A program made the position numbers and the translations under genes. The notes beneath the pieces were generated by a model. It did no database searches and was not told the origin of the DNA. It was given only the letters and a program-made list of their open reading frames with translations. From Telmatobacter sp. DSM 110680 (GTDB taxonomy: Bacteria > Acidobacteriota > Terriglobia > Terriglobales > Acidobacteriaceae), in contig NZ_CP121196.1 of assembly GCF_039994875.1 (NCBI RefSeq), positions 496,001-560,000 of the forward strand: 64,000 nucleotides of DNA. Direction: 5' to 3'. This document shows, piece after piece, positions 1 to 9,190 of this stretch (positions are counted from its first letter, which is position 1; each line of letters opens with the position of its first letter).

Positions 1-546
1 GCGATTCACCAGGGTAGCCAGAACGGCACGCCTTTGCCGCATGAAGAACCGCAGGAGAAGAATCCTCCTGCAGGCGTCGTGGCGTATTACTGGTTAAAGT
101 CCGCGCCGAGCGGCCCCCTCAAACTTGAACTTGTAGATGCCACTGGGAAAGTGGCGGCATGCGTGGCCAGCGACACCCCGGTGAAGCCGGTCGACACTGA
201 GGCGATCAACGTACAGGCTTACTGGCTGGAACCTGTGCCTCCTCCATCCTCCACGCCTGGCATGCATCGTGCCGTTCTCAATGTGATATCTCCCCGCGGC
301 TTCGGTGGACGCCAGATTTCTCTTCCGCCAAAGGATGCGTGTCATCCGGCAGGCGCACCGGCACCGAAACCGGCCGCCCAGCCCTCGCGTCCTTCCCGCA
401 CAATCGCAGGCCTGCAGCCCGGCGATTACACCGTTCGACTGACGGTAGGCGGCCAGACGTTGTCCCAACCCGTGACCGTGAAGCCCGATCCTCGACAACT
501 CCCTAAAGGTGCTGACGCCTCGCCTGACGATGACGACGATCGATAG
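1..546 (+). CDS. C-terminal part of a BNR/sortilin-like beta-propeller protein (5' end outside window)
   Basis: The frame is open from base 1, so this is the last 181 residues of a longer gene. The tail has the layout I know from large secreted BNR-repeat (VPS10/sortilin-like) proteins of Acidobacteriota: a stretch PPAGVVAYYWLK with a beta-sandwich that reads like carbohydrate or protein binding, a Pro/Ala-rich linker, then GLQPGDYTVRLTVGGQT, a closing strand pair, and a PVTVKPDPR ending. The last residues are Asp-rich (SPDDDDDR). The propeller repeats themselves would lie upstream. Such proteins are exported and often annotated as glycosyl hydrolases on weak grounds; no catalytic residue is visible here, so no enzymatic role is claimed. 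Family assignment is from memory of the motif. Confidence 0.7.
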   Translation, partial: AIHQGSQNGTPLPHEEPQEKNPPAGVVAYYWLKSAPSGPLKLELVDATGKVAACVASDTPVKPVDTEAINVQAYWLEPVPPPSSTPGMHRAVLNVISPRGFGGRQISLPPKDACHPAGAPAPKPAAQPSRPSRTIAGLQPGDYTVRLTVGGQTLSQPVTVKPDPRQLPKGADASPDDDDDR

Positions 547-549
547 GGT

Positions 550-563
550 GCTCTTCGAAGAGC
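550..563 (+). terminator. Short palindrome just after the BNR-protein stop
   Basis: GCTCTTCGAAGAGC begins five bases after the stop codon and can fold into a 5-bp stem with a TCGA loop. There is no T-run after it, so it would be a weak terminator at best. It may be only a chance palindrome. Confidence 0.25.
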
Positions 564-746
564 CGACTATGACTGAGACGCTCGCATCCTAAAGGAGTCA
601 GAATAAGCCGCGCTGTAATGTTCAGGGGTAAAAACAGAGAAGAGAACCATTGAACTGTCGAGCCGCCTGGGGTCTCGGTGTCTGATTGCTGTTCTTTTCT
701 CAGAGGCATATATGCAAGACAAAACCCGAGAAATGGCGAATTCCGC

Positions 747-752
747 TATAAT
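747..752 (+). promoter_or_regulatory. -10 box of the tRNA-Ser promoter
   Basis: A perfect TATAAT ends 13 bases before the first base of the tRNA acceptor stem, the right distance for a transcript start around 759 and a short 5' leader. No convincing -35 hexamer is present at the usual 16-18 base spacing. Confidence 0.45.
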
Positions 753-765
753 CCGATCTGAGTCC

Positions 766-858
766 GGAGAGATGGCCGAGTGGCTGAAGGCGGCGGTTTG
801 CTAAACCGTTATAGGGTCAAAAGCTCTATCGGGGGTTCGAATCCCCCTCTCTCCGCCA
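766..858 (+). tRNA. tRNA-Ser (anticodon GCU)
   Basis: Class II tRNA with a 7-bp acceptor stem (GGAGAGA at 766-772 pairing with TCTCTCC at 848-854), discriminator G and an encoded CCA end at 856-858. The anticodon loop reads TTGCTAA, giving anticodon GCU for serine codons AGC/AGU. A long variable arm (tatagggtcaaaagctctat region) and the T-arm GGGGGTTCGAATCCCCC are clear. The encoded CCA and long variable arm fit bacterial tRNA-Ser. It stands alone, with its own -10 box upstream. Confidence 0.95.
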
Positions 859-884
859 GCAACCTGAGTTATCTAGAATCAATA

Positions 885-917
885 ACTTAAACCTCTTAAG
901 TCTCCGGCCTTCGGGCC
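885..917 (+). terminator. Two small hairpins downstream of tRNA-Ser
   Basis: ACTTAA-acctc-TTAAGT (885-901) is followed directly by GGCC-TTCG-GGCC (906-917), a 4-bp stem with a UUCG tetraloop. A short T-run (ATTTTT) comes only about 12 bases later. Together they could end the tRNA transcript, but neither is a textbook intrinsic terminator. Confidence 0.3.
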
Positions 918-1267
918 AATTCTGCACAGATTTTTCCCCGATCCTCTCCGCGTCGCTAACTTCCCTTTGAAGGTGCCCTTTCTCTGGTGGAGCAAAGTGC
1001 TGTGGAACTTCAAATCTATCCATCAGGCCCCCTCAACGATAAGGGCGCTGACGGCGGACGCTCAATTCGTTGGCTCGGGATGGCGTTCGACGCGGCTACG
1101 AAAACGACGGGTATACTGGCTCGTAATCTTGAACCTTCAGCAAAGCCCCGGATGAATCGATCATCGAGCAAGTCATCCTCTCCTTCATACTTTTAACGGT
1201 TGTCCAAAGTTACGGAGTGTCATTTTGTCACTTGCTCACTGCCGATGAATTTGAGCGGAGGAAGTTT
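918..1267. other. Intergenic stretch with no gene seen
   Basis: Open frames here (for example 967-1155 and 987-1196) lack a ribosome binding site, show no family motif and overlap each other. The region should hold the promoter of the S9 peptidase, but I see no strong -35/-10 pair. Confidence 0.5.
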
Positions 1268-3808
1268 ATGCCAGTGCGGGATACATTGAGCAGCCTTTTC
1301 GTGGGAGCGTTGATCGCGTCTTCAGCGTGTGTCCACCTTTCAGCGCAAGCAAATTCTGCTTTGCCGAATACGACTCCGGCCGCATCGAGTCCCCTCGAGA
1401 GCACATCAGGGTACAATCTGCCGCCGAAAAACATCCTCGATGTGATGCGAGCGCCCTCTCCGCCCTACCCACTGGTGAGCCCGACAGAGGACACGATTCT
1501 ACTGTTGTCTCTGCAGGATTATCCCTCGATTTCACGAGTTGCGACGCCCTTCCTGCGACTCGCGGGCGTGCGCGTGGAGCCGAGGAATCACAGCAAGCAC
1601 GACACCCCGGGCGGTTATGGGATCACTCCATGCGCCGACAGCTACGATTTGGTGCAAATCGCCGACCATAGGCAAACACATGTGGAGCTACCGGTGGGGG
1701 CATGCCCGGGCATCCCGGTATGGGCCGCCGACGGAAAACGATTCGCGTTCGTGAATCTAGCGCTGGACTCGGTTGAACTCTGGATCGGCGATGGAAAGAC
1801 AGGCGAAGTCCATCAGGTATCTGGCGTCCGCCTGAACCCGATGTTCAACGACGCGATGCAATGGATGCCTGATCAGAAGAGGCTTTTGGTGAAGCTGGTG
1901 CCCGAGGGAATGGGCGCACCGCCGCCGGAGCCCGTCGTGCCGATTGGCCCGAGCATCCAGGAGACGGGAGGCGAGAAAGGCCAGAGCAGCACTTACGAAA
2001 ACCGCGACACGCTCGGCAACAAACATGACGAAGATCTCTTCGATTACTATGCGGCTTCGCAACTCGCCATAGTCGATACAGCCACCGGAACGATTACCCC
2101 GGTGGGCAAGCCGGGGAATTATGAATCGCTCAGTCCCGCGCCGGATGGACAGCATCTCCTGGTAACTGCGATCCACAAGCCCTACTCGTACGTCACCACG
2201 TACGATCGGTTCCCGAAGGAAGTTGAAGTGTGGAACGTATCCGAGCCCTCACACATTTCTGTTAAGACCATCGCATCTCTTCCGCTGGCAGATCGCGTTC
2301 CTATTCAGGGCGTTCCGCTGGGTCCGCGGGAGTTCTCCTGGCGTGCGACGGAGCCCGCGACGCTGGTGTGGGCCGAGGCGCTCGATGGCGGCGACTGGAA
2401 TGTCAAGGTTCCTGCTCGCGACAAGATCATGTTGCAGAAAGCGCCATTTGACTCGCCAGCTCAAGAAATCACGCGCACCGAGCAACGTTATGAAGGCTTT
2501 AATTGGAGTGATCTGGCCAGCGTTGCTCTTCTGAACGAATACGACGAGAACCGCCATTGGCGGCGGTCCTTCATCATCGACGTCGATGATCAAAAGGGAA
2601 AACCTCACCTGCTCTGGGATCTTTCCACGGACGAGCACTATGCAAATCCCGGCTATCCAGTGGAACACCAGCTCGCGAATGGATTCTCGGTGGTTCGGCA
2701 GGACGGAGATCGGATCTATCTGTCGGGAACCGGCTCCTCGCCCGATGGGGACCGGCCGTTTCTTGATCGTCTGGATCTCAAAACCCTGAAATCCGAGCGC
2801 CTGTTTCGCAGCGAAAAAACATCCTACGAGCGATTTCTCTCATTTACCGGACCGAACCCGGAAATTTTCCTCACCTGGCACCAATCGCCGGTCGACGCAC
2901 CGAATGCGTTTGAACGAACACTTGGCGAACCGCTTAAAGGTCCTGCAGGCGAAGCCGCCTTCGCATCCACGAGCGTTGCGATCACCCACATTCCAGACGC
3001 GACACCCGAAGTGCGCGCTATCAAAAAGAGACTCGTCAAGTACAAGCGCGCCGACGGGCTGGATCTGTCGTTCACGCTCTACACTCCTCCCGGATATCAG
3101 GAAGGCACGCGTGTCCCGACGATTCTTTACGCATATCCGCTGGACTATGCCGACCCTTCAAAGGCTGGTCAGGTTGTAGGTTCGCAAGAGACATTCACGC
3201 GACTGTACGAATACAGGCTGCTGCTTCTTGGTGGCTACGCGATCATCGACAATGCTTCGTTTCCCATCGTCGGCGATCCGAAGAAAGCTTACGACACGTA
3301 TCTGGAACAGCTCGTCGCAGATGCAAAGGCCGCGGTGGACGAGGCGGTGAGGCTTGGCGTCGCCGACCCCGATCGGATCGGGGTGACGGGGCACAGCCAC
3401 GGCGCCTTGATGACCGTAAACTTGGTAGCGCACTCCAATTTGTTCCGTGCCGGAGCCGCTACCAGCGGCTCCTATAACAAGACGCTCACGCCCTTCGGTT
3501 TTCAGAACGAGCGCCGATCGGTTTGGGAAGCACCGGATGTTTATATGAAGGTTTCGCCGTTTTTCTCCGCAGACAAATTGAAGATCCCGCTGCTGATCAT
3601 CCACGGTGGAGAAGACGCGAATCCCGGGACGACTCCGCTGCAATCGCAAAAGCTTTACGAGGCGATTCGCGGCAATGGCGGTACCGCCCGCTTGGTGATT
3701 CTCCCGCACGAGCCGCACTGGTATAGCGCAATGGAGTCGAATGAACAGCTGATTTACGAGATGCTGCGCTGGTTCGACAAATACGTAAAGAACGCGCCCC
3801 CGCGATAG
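1268..3808 (+). CDS. Secreted S9-family serine peptidase (prolyl-oligopeptidase fold, glutamyl-endopeptidase-like)
   Basis: The longest frame starts at 1217, but the ATG at 1268 has GGAGG six bases upstream and opens directly into a signal peptide (MPVRDTLSSLFVGALIASS, cleavage near LSAQA), so 846 residues are annotated. An N-terminal beta-propeller (about residues 60-590) is followed by a C-terminal alpha/beta hydrolase domain. Nucleophile Ser710 sits in GHSHG, the acid Asp in HGGEDANPG and the His in HEPHW. The phrases PPKNILDVMRAP near the start, YANPGYPV and GSSPDGDRPFLD before the hydrolase resemble the S9D glutamyl endopeptidase branch rather than dipeptidyl peptidase IV. It would act in the periplasm or outside the cell, cutting peptides. 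The next gene is 52 bases downstream on the same strand, but a functional link is not evident. Substrate preference is inferred from similarity only. Confidence 0.85.
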   Translation: MPVRDTLSSLFVGALIASSACVHLSAQANSALPNTTPAASSPLESTSGYNLPPKNILDVMRAPSPPYPLVSPTEDTILLLSLQDYPSISRVATPFLRLAGVRVEPRNHSKHDTPGGYGITPCADSYDLVQIADHRQTHVELPVGACPGIPVWAADGKRFAFVNLALDSVELWIGDGKTGEVHQVSGVRLNPMFNDAMQWMPDQKRLLVKLVPEGMGAPPPEPVVPIGPSIQETGGEKGQSSTYENRDTLGNKHDEDLFDYYAASQLAIVDTATGTITPVGKPGNYESLSPAPDGQHLLVTAIHKPYSYVTTYDRFPKEVEVWNVSEPSHISVKTIASLPLADRVPIQGVPLGPREFSWRATEPATLVWAEALDGGDWNVKVPARDKIMLQKAPFDSPAQEITRTEQRYEGFNWSDLASVALLNEYDENRHWRRSFIIDVDDQKGKPHLLWDLSTDEHYANPGYPVEHQLANGFSVVRQDGDRIYLSGTGSSPDGDRPFLDRLDLKTLKSERLFRSEKTSYERFLSFTGPNPEIFLTWHQSPVDAPNAFERTLGEPLKGPAGEAAFASTSVAITHIPDATPEVRAIKKRLVKYKRADGLDLSFTLYTPPGYQEGTRVPTILYAYPLDYADPSKAGQVVGSQETFTRLYEYRLLLLGGYAIIDNASFPIVGDPKKAYDTYLEQLVADAKAAVDEAVRLGVADPDRIGVTGHSHGALMTVNLVAHSNLFRAGAATSGSYNKTLTPFGFQNERRSVWEAPDVYMKVSPFFSADKLKIPLLIIHGGEDANPGTTPLQSQKLYEAIRGNGGTARLVILPHEPHWYSAMESNEQLIYEMLRWFDKYVKNAPPR

Positions 3809-3860
3809 TAGACCGAAGGCCGACGCCTTCACTCGCACATTACATCCTCGGAGAGACTCG

Positions 3861-5603
3861 ATGCTGCAATTGAATCCGCTCAGAAAAGTGTATGACGTCT
3901 GCATCATCGGATCAGGCGCGGGTGGTGGGACCGCTGCGAAGGTGCTGACTGAAGGCGGGCTGAATGTCGTGATGTTGGAGGCCGGACCGCGGCTCAACCC
4001 GGATAAAGATTTCAAAGAGCATGTATGGCCATTCCAGCTTCCCCATCGCGGCGTCGGAGTCGGAGGCAAGCAGAGTGGCATCGGCAACGAATTCATGGCG
4101 CCCAACGGATTTTGGGAGATCGATGGCGAGCCATACACGACAGCACCCGGCTCATCGTTTCGTTGGTTCCGATCACGCATCGAGGGAGGCCGAACAAATC
4201 ACTGGGGGCGCATCGCACTCCGGTTTGGCCCCGCTGATTTTCGTGCCCACTCCACCGATGGGAACGGGGACGACTGGCCCATCACATACGAGGAACTTGC
4301 GCCCTACTATGACAAGGTGGAATCCTACATCGGCGTGTTCGGCTCCAAGGAGAATGTCCCCAATGCACCAGACGGCGTGTTCATGCCTCCACCCAAGCCG
4401 CGATGCACTGAGACCCTTGTAAAGAGGGCCTGCGACAAGCTGAATATCACCTGCATACCGTCGCGCCTCGCCATTCTGACCAAGCCGCTGAATGATCGCG
4501 ATCCATGTCACTACTGCGCGCAGTGCGGTCGCGGCTGCAGAACCGCTTCGAACTTCAGTTCGAGCCAGGTCATGATTCCTCCCGCAGTGGCAACCGGCCG
4601 TCTGACGATGATTGCTAACGCCATGGCCCGCGAAATCGTGATGGGCGCCAACGGTAAAGTCGAAGCCGTCTCCTACATCGACAAGTCCACGAAGAGCGAA
4701 CAGCGGGTCTATGCCAAGTCTGTCGTAGTCGCAGCGAGTGCCTGCGAGTCCGCGCGCCTGCTATTGAATTCCCGCTCGCAGAGCTTCCCAGCCGGGCTTG
4801 CGAATTCCTCAGGTGTCATCGGCCGTTACCTCACCGATTCAGTCGGCAGCGATCTGACAGGTTACTTTCCGCAACTTGAAAGAATGCCGGCGCATAACCA
4901 CGACGGTGTTGGCGGCATGCACATGTACATGCCATGGTGGCGTTTCGGGAAGAAGAACGAATTTCTCCGTGGATACCACATCGAGTTTGGAGGCGGCCGC
5001 GACATGCCAGGCGTCGGCGGCTTCGATTATGTTTGCGAAGAAGAGGAAGGCTACGGCGTCAGCCTGAAACAGAAATGCCGCAGTTCGTACGGAACCTTCA
5101 TTGGATTCAGCGGGCGTGGCGAAATGATTCCCAACGAGAAGTCCTTCTGCGAACTAGACCCCGAGGTGAAGGACAAGTGGGGCATTCCCGTATTGCGCTT
5201 TCACTGGCATTGGGGCGAAAACGAAACCAAAATGGCGGCGGATATGCAGCAGACGTTCCGCTCTATCATCGAGGCCGCAGGTGGAACCGTAATTGGTGGT
5301 ACCCGGCGGCATCCCCAGAAGAGTAGCGCCGGTGCGAGCAATGCACTCGAACAGCAGCCCTCTGGGCGCATCTCCGAAGGCGGCGCTATCATCCACGAAC
5401 TCGGCACCGTTCGTATGGGCAGCGACCCAAAGACCTCAGCGCTGAACAAGAATTGCCAGGCTCACGACGCCAAGAATCTCTTTGTGGCCGATGCTGCTCC
5501 GTTCGTCACGAATCCCGATAAGAACCCCACATTAACCATCATGGCCCTGTCGTGGAAGACATCTGAGTATTTGCTCGACCAAGCCAAAAGAGGAGAGCTA
5601 TAG
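3861..5603 (+). CDS. GMC-family FAD-dependent oxidoreductase (catalytic subunit)
   Basis: 580 residues with an SD site (GGAGAG) five bases before the ATG. The N-terminal Rossmann motif CIIGSGAGGGTAAKVL and the following ...VVMLEAGP bind FAD. The C-terminal GMC block has the His of HELGTVRMG and the Asn of NPDKNPTLTI, the usual catalytic pair. Around residues 216-226 is a four-cysteine cluster CHYCAQCGRGC, as seen in membrane-linked gluconate/glucoside dehydrogenases rather than in alcohol oxidases. No signal peptide is visible, so export probably rides on the Tat signal of the partner encoded two bases downstream. Together they should oxidise a sugar, sugar acid or polyol and pass electrons to the respiratory chain. 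The cytochrome c subunit of classical gluconate 2-dehydrogenase is not in this window. The exact substrate cannot be read from the sequence. Confidence 0.88.
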   Translation: MLQLNPLRKVYDVCIIGSGAGGGTAAKVLTEGGLNVVMLEAGPRLNPDKDFKEHVWPFQLPHRGVGVGGKQSGIGNEFMAPNGFWEIDGEPYTTAPGSSFRWFRSRIEGGRTNHWGRIALRFGPADFRAHSTDGNGDDWPITYEELAPYYDKVESYIGVFGSKENVPNAPDGVFMPPPKPRCTETLVKRACDKLNITCIPSRLAILTKPLNDRDPCHYCAQCGRGCRTASNFSSSQVMIPPAVATGRLTMIANAMAREIVMGANGKVEAVSYIDKSTKSEQRVYAKSVVVAASACESARLLLNSRSQSFPAGLANSSGVIGRYLTDSVGSDLTGYFPQLERMPAHNHDGVGGMHMYMPWWRFGKKNEFLRGYHIEFGGGRDMPGVGGFDYVCEEEEGYGVSLKQKCRSSYGTFIGFSGRGEMIPNEKSFCELDPEVKDKWGIPVLRFHWHWGENETKMAADMQQTFRSIIEAAGGTVIGGTRRHPQKSSAGASNALEQQPSGRISEGGAIIHELGTVRMGSDPKTSALNKNCQAHDAKNLFVADAAPFVTNPDKNPTLTIMALSWKTSEYLLDQAKRGEL

Positions 5604-5605
5604 CC

Positions 5606-6238
5606 ATGGCCGCGGATACCCTGACTCGTCGAGCAATCTTGAGATCTCTTACCATCGGGGCCGTTGCAGGTTCCGTTCTCCGCGTCATTCCGCTCGAAGC
5701 TGCTGAATACGCACACAACACGATTGAGTCGGAGAAAACAGTCGCCCAAACTGGAGCCTACATTCCGAAGTTTTTTGACGCACAACAATACAAGACCCTG
5801 CAGTCGCTCTGCGAGACCATCCTTCCCGCAGACGCAGACTCCGGCGGCGCAATAGAAGCCGGCACTCCGGAATTCATCGACCTGCTTACCAGCGAGAATG
5901 AGGAATATCAAGCCAAATTAGCGGGCGGCTTGAAGTGGCTTGACTCTACATGCACGACGCGCTTTAGCGGAGCCTTCCTGGATTGCACATCCGAGCAGCA
6001 AAAGGAGATCCTCGACCTCATCGCCTATCGCAAAAGTGCGGAGCAGGACGAGAGTCTCAGTCAGCCGGTCGAATTTTTCTCCTTTTTGCGTAAGTTCACC
6101 GCAGACGGATTCTTCACCAGCAAGATCGGGATCAAGTACCTCGGATACAAGGGGAACACGTACCTCACTGCGTTCCCTGGATGCCCACCCGTGCCGGATC
6201 ATGAGTCCATGAAGTCTGAAACTACAATCAGAAATTAA
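5606..6238 (+). CDS. Gluconate 2-dehydrogenase subunit 3-like protein (Tat-exported)
   Basis: 210 residues; the ATG lies two bases after the GMC stop and AGGAG of the preceding coding end serves as SD, so the pair is translationally coupled. The N-terminus carries a Tat signal: T-R-R-A-I-L followed by a hydrophobic stretch TIGAVAGSVL. The body has the subunit-3 pattern: FFDAQQYKTLQSLCETILP, then a Pro/Asp turn, GTPEFIDLL, and EQQKEILDLIAY. In this family the small subunit is a chaperone-like partner that carries the folded flavoprotein through the Tat system. The gene ends 11 bases inside the 3' end of the convergent TonB-receptor gene, with no terminator hairpin between them. Confidence 0.85.
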   Translation: MAADTLTRRAILRSLTIGAVAGSVLRVIPLEAAEYAHNTIESEKTVAQTGAYIPKFFDAQQYKTLQSLCETILPADADSGGAIEAGTPEFIDLLTSENEEYQAKLAGGLKWLDSTCTTRFSGAFLDCTSEQQKEILDLIAYRKSAEQDESLSQPVEFFSFLRKFTADGFFTSKIGIKYLGYKGNTYLTAFPGCPPVPDHESMKSETTIRN

Positions 6239-9098
6239 AGCTCACCTGCAAATCGATGCTCCGATTCGATGCCGGCGAGGAGAAGAATCCTCCTGCCAGT
6301 GCATTGGACTTTCCAAAAAGCGGCGAATCAAGAACGCTCACCGGTGGTGCGAGGTTCACGTTGTTGAAGACGTTCCGCGTCATGGCTGCGAAATTCAGTG
6401 AATAGCGGCGCGCGGCTGCCTGGTCAAAACGCGGCGGCCCGTTACTGCCGCTAAGACCGCCCGGACCGAGACCACCTCCTGGAGGGCCTCCGCCACCAGG
6501 GCCACCTCCCGGCGGAGGACCACCGCCACCAGGACCGCCGAACGCGCGGTTCGAGCCTGAATTCTCAACCTTGGGTCCGATGCCAAACGACTTGCTTACA
6601 CGCATGTTCATGCTGAACTGACCGGGACCGGTTCCATAGTTATATGGAATGCGCGCAGCGTTCGATGCCGGGTTCAGATCGAATGCGCCATAATTCGTCT
6701 GCACTACATCCGTACTGGCGGATGTCGCGAACGCCGGCCGATCGTTGAACTGGTTATCGCCATTTACATCCTGCCCGATTGTGATGTTGAAAGGCGTTCC
6801 GGAATTCGTAACAAGCATGGGACTGAATGACACCCCATATGGGCCCTGAAGATTTCCGCCAAGCAGGAAGCGGCTCCGCACGTCGAAGTTTGCCCTTCCG
6901 TAATCGGCTTTTGGATCAAACTGGTTCGAAGGAAAGTAAGACGCGCCCGACGTGTCGGCATTGGCAAAGTTCAGCATGTAGAAACCGAACAGGGACACAC
7001 GCTTTGCCTTTACGTTGTAATTCATGGTCACTTGATTCTGGTTGTACACTCCGCCCGATTCGAACTGGTAGATGTTTTCGTTGATGCCATTAGGACGTGT
7101 ACCCGTTCCCGTAGCGGCGTCATAAGTTTCGGGCAAGAAGGCGTTCACGTTGTCACTCAAATACTGGTGAACTCCACGCGAATTGACATAAGTGACGGAA
7201 GTGGTCGCGATCTTTCCGAACTGATGTTCGATCCCGACGGCCGCCTGCATGTTCAGCGAGGCTCTCATGTTCGGCGCTACCTGGTAGATGGTTGGTGCCA
7301 CCGAGCTAAGCGATGAGAGCGTGCTGACTGACGGTGCATTCCCGTAGAACGAGGGATTTTTGACCACGAACTGCTGCTGATTAATGCCGTTTTGGCGAAT
7401 GGCGTCGAGCACGTAAGACGCTCCGAAGCGATCGTAAAACCATCCATATCCTGCACGGATCACGGTCTTCGCAGGAGTACCCTTGCCGCCCGCGGGAGCC
7501 CAGGCCACTGATATGCGAGGCGCCCAGTCGTTGTGATCGCTGATCCCGTTTTGCGCCTCGTAGCGCAAGCCGTAGCTCAGCGTGAGATTCGGTCGAACCT
7601 TGAAATCATCCTGGTAAAACACTCCGGCGTCGAACAGCGCCACACTGGAATTTGCCTTGCCCGCCGTTACGTCATACTCCGAAGGCGTCTTCGCTGCATA
7701 CGCTGCTAGTGATGAATAAATATAGTTGCCGTTGAACCCCGACGTGGAGAAGTTGGCGTCACGAGACAGGCGTAAGCGCGCTCCGAACTCGATGGCATGA
7801 GCGCCTTTCGCCTCCGTGGTGTCATTCTCCAATTCAAACCGGTCCTGGTTGTCGCGCACCACGCCGGCATTGTTGCCACCGCCGGTAAACGCTCCTTGTA
7901 CAGAAACGGTAGGGTCGAGATTCTGCGCGATCTGGCTATCGTGCGCGCGGATGTACTGAAACCTCGTCTCGTTCACAGCGTTCGCGCTCAGGACCTGCGT
8001 GTCGCTGATCTGCAGACTATTTTCGTAATTCGCAACATTGTAAGCCTGGCTCTGAAGTGCGAACTGCGATACGCCGCTATTGGTTTGCACTTGACGATCG
8101 AGCATGTATCGCACCGTGAGCGTGTTCTTGTCTCCGAGTTGAAGATCGAAGCGCGGGCTGACGTCCAGTCGCGACTGCGGATTGGCAACCGCAGCGGAAT
8201 AGTTGTAGACGTTTGAATTCGCATCAAGAAGGTCTGCGTTGATGATCGAGTTCGACGCATTGTCCCGTCGAAATACGCTGCCGAACCACGATGCCTTCTT
8301 GCCCAGAGAGCCGCCGATGCTACCGTTCATGAACGTCGTGTAGTAGGAAGGCTCCGAGCTCACAAACGGATTCAGCGAGTTGAACGCCGAGTCATTGCCC
8401 ATCACCATGAGATTTCCGTGCACCTTGTCCGTTCCCGGCTTGGTGAGGATTTCAATGCGCCCATACCCCAGTTTGTCGTAGTGTGCGGAAAAGGGATTCT
8501 GATTGATGCGGATCTCGCGAATCGACGACTTCGGCGGAAGCTGGCCGCCAGTGAAGCCATCAATGAATATCTGCGCCCCGTTCGGCCCGGCTGCCGGACC
8601 AGCGAGCGCCGAAAGTTCATTCTGCATTTCATCAGGATCGTCAGAGAGTGCGTCCAGGTCCTTGCCCTTAATTACGATGGAACTCGCATTATTGTCGGCG
8701 CTGGTGCTCACTCCAGCGGCATCGCCCGTCACCTCAACCTGTTGCTGCTCCACCGGCAATTGCAGGGTGACATTCTGCTGCAGGATTTTGCCGGGCAACA
8801 CGTCAATCTCGTCAAGCGTCGTTTGTGCAAACCCTTTGGCTTCGATCACCAGCGAATACTTTCCGGGTTGAAGGTTGGTGAAGCTGAAGCTTCCATCGCG
8901 TCCGCTGACCGTCGAGGCAGACGCGCCTCCTTCACTGGTCAGTGAAAGCCGCGCGGCGGGAATCACTGCGCCGGTAGGATCCGCAACGGTCCCGTGAATT
9001 TCGCTGGTCGATCCCTCCGCAACTGCCGGCGTGTATACGGCAAAAGCAAAGAGCATTACGGCCAGACTCATCAGGGCCATCACAGTACGCTTGATCAT
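6228..9098 (-). CDS. TonB-dependent outer-membrane receptor with N-terminal carboxypeptidase-regulatory domain
   Basis: 956 residues with a signal peptide (cleavage near PAVAEG). Residues about 30-115 form a carboxypeptidase-regulatory-like beta-sandwich (IHGTVADPTGAVIPAARLSL ... GKYSLVIEAKGF). Next is a plug domain (around 115-230; FIDGFTGGQLPPKSSIREIR and the PFSAHYDKLGYGRIEI strand), and the rest is a large beta-barrel ending in the aromatic LQVSFNF that suits Bam-mediated insertion. This is the Oar-like type abundant in Acidobacteriota. Oddity: a roughly 38-residue Gly/Pro run (encoded about 6430-6548) sits roughly 100 residues before the end, inside the barrel. It is transcribed away from a CpxRA-like system, and the shared intergenic region carries a CpxR-like box. 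The ligand is unknown; the neighbouring PepSY protein makes a metal or siderophore link possible but unproven. Confidence 0.88.
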   Translation of the reverse strand: MIKRTVMALMSLAVMLFAFAVYTPAVAEGSTSEIHGTVADPTGAVIPAARLSLTSEGGASASTVSGRDGSFSFTNLQPGKYSLVIEAKGFAQTTLDEIDVLPGKILQQNVTLQLPVEQQQVEVTGDAAGVSTSADNNASSIVIKGKDLDALSDDPDEMQNELSALAGPAAGPNGAQIFIDGFTGGQLPPKSSIREIRINQNPFSAHYDKLGYGRIEILTKPGTDKVHGNLMVMGNDSAFNSLNPFVSSEPSYYTTFMNGSIGGSLGKKASWFGSVFRRDNASNSIINADLLDANSNVYNYSAAVANPQSRLDVSPRFDLQLGDKNTLTVRYMLDRQVQTNSGVSQFALQSQAYNVANYENSLQISDTQVLSANAVNETRFQYIRAHDSQIAQNLDPTVSVQGAFTGGGNNAGVVRDNQDRFELENDTTEAKGAHAIEFGARLRLSRDANFSTSGFNGNYIYSSLAAYAAKTPSEYDVTAGKANSSVALFDAGVFYQDDFKVRPNLTLSYGLRYEAQNGISDHNDWAPRISVAWAPAGGKGTPAKTVIRAGYGWFYDRFGASYVLDAIRQNGINQQQFVVKNPSFYGNAPSVSTLSSLSSVAPTIYQVAPNMRASLNMQAAVGIEHQFGKIATTSVTYVNSRGVHQYLSDNVNAFLPETYDAATGTGTRPNGINENIYQFESGGVYNQNQVTMNYNVKAKRVSLFGFYMLNFANADTSGASYFPSNQFDPKADYGRANFDVRSRFLLGGNLQGPYGVSFSPMLVTNSGTPFNITIGQDVNGDNQFNDRPAFATSASTDVVQTNYGAFDLNPASNAARIPYNYGTGPGQFSMNMRVSKSFGIGPKVENSGSNRAFGGPGGGGPPPGGGPGGGGPPGGGLGPGGLSGSNGPPRFDQAAARRYSLNFAAMTRNVFNNVNLAPPVSVLDSPLFGKSNALAGGFFSSPASNRSIDLQVSFNF

Positions 9099-9165
9099 TG
9101 GAATTCACCTCAGAATGAACTGATCTAAGGAGAACGCAAAGCAAGTTTGCATGCTGTCACGATGA

Positions 9166-9190
9166 GTAAAGGAATGTAACGATTTGTAAC
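9166..9190 (+). promoter_or_regulatory. Three-copy CpxR-like box between the TonB receptor and the two-component system
   Basis: GTAAA (9166-9170), GTAAC (9176-9180) and GTAAC (9186-9190) recur at an exact 10-base period, separated by five unrelated bases. A further GTAAC lies on the other strand at 9211-9207. The classic CpxR recognition sequence in enterobacteria is GTAAA-N5-GTAAA. The adjacent regulator is an OmpR/CpxR-type protein, so this is a plausible binding site for it, placed to control both divergent transcripts. Confidence 0.6.

Noticed and set aside
826..1023. 65-codon minus-strand frame overlapping the tRNA
   Set aside because: Its end EGDSNPR is the usual spurious translation of a tRNA T-arm; no SD and no other content.
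3158..4180. 340-codon minus-strand frame across the S9 peptidase and GMC genes
   Set aside because: It spans two well-supported genes on the other strand and shows no motif; a high-G+C shadow frame.
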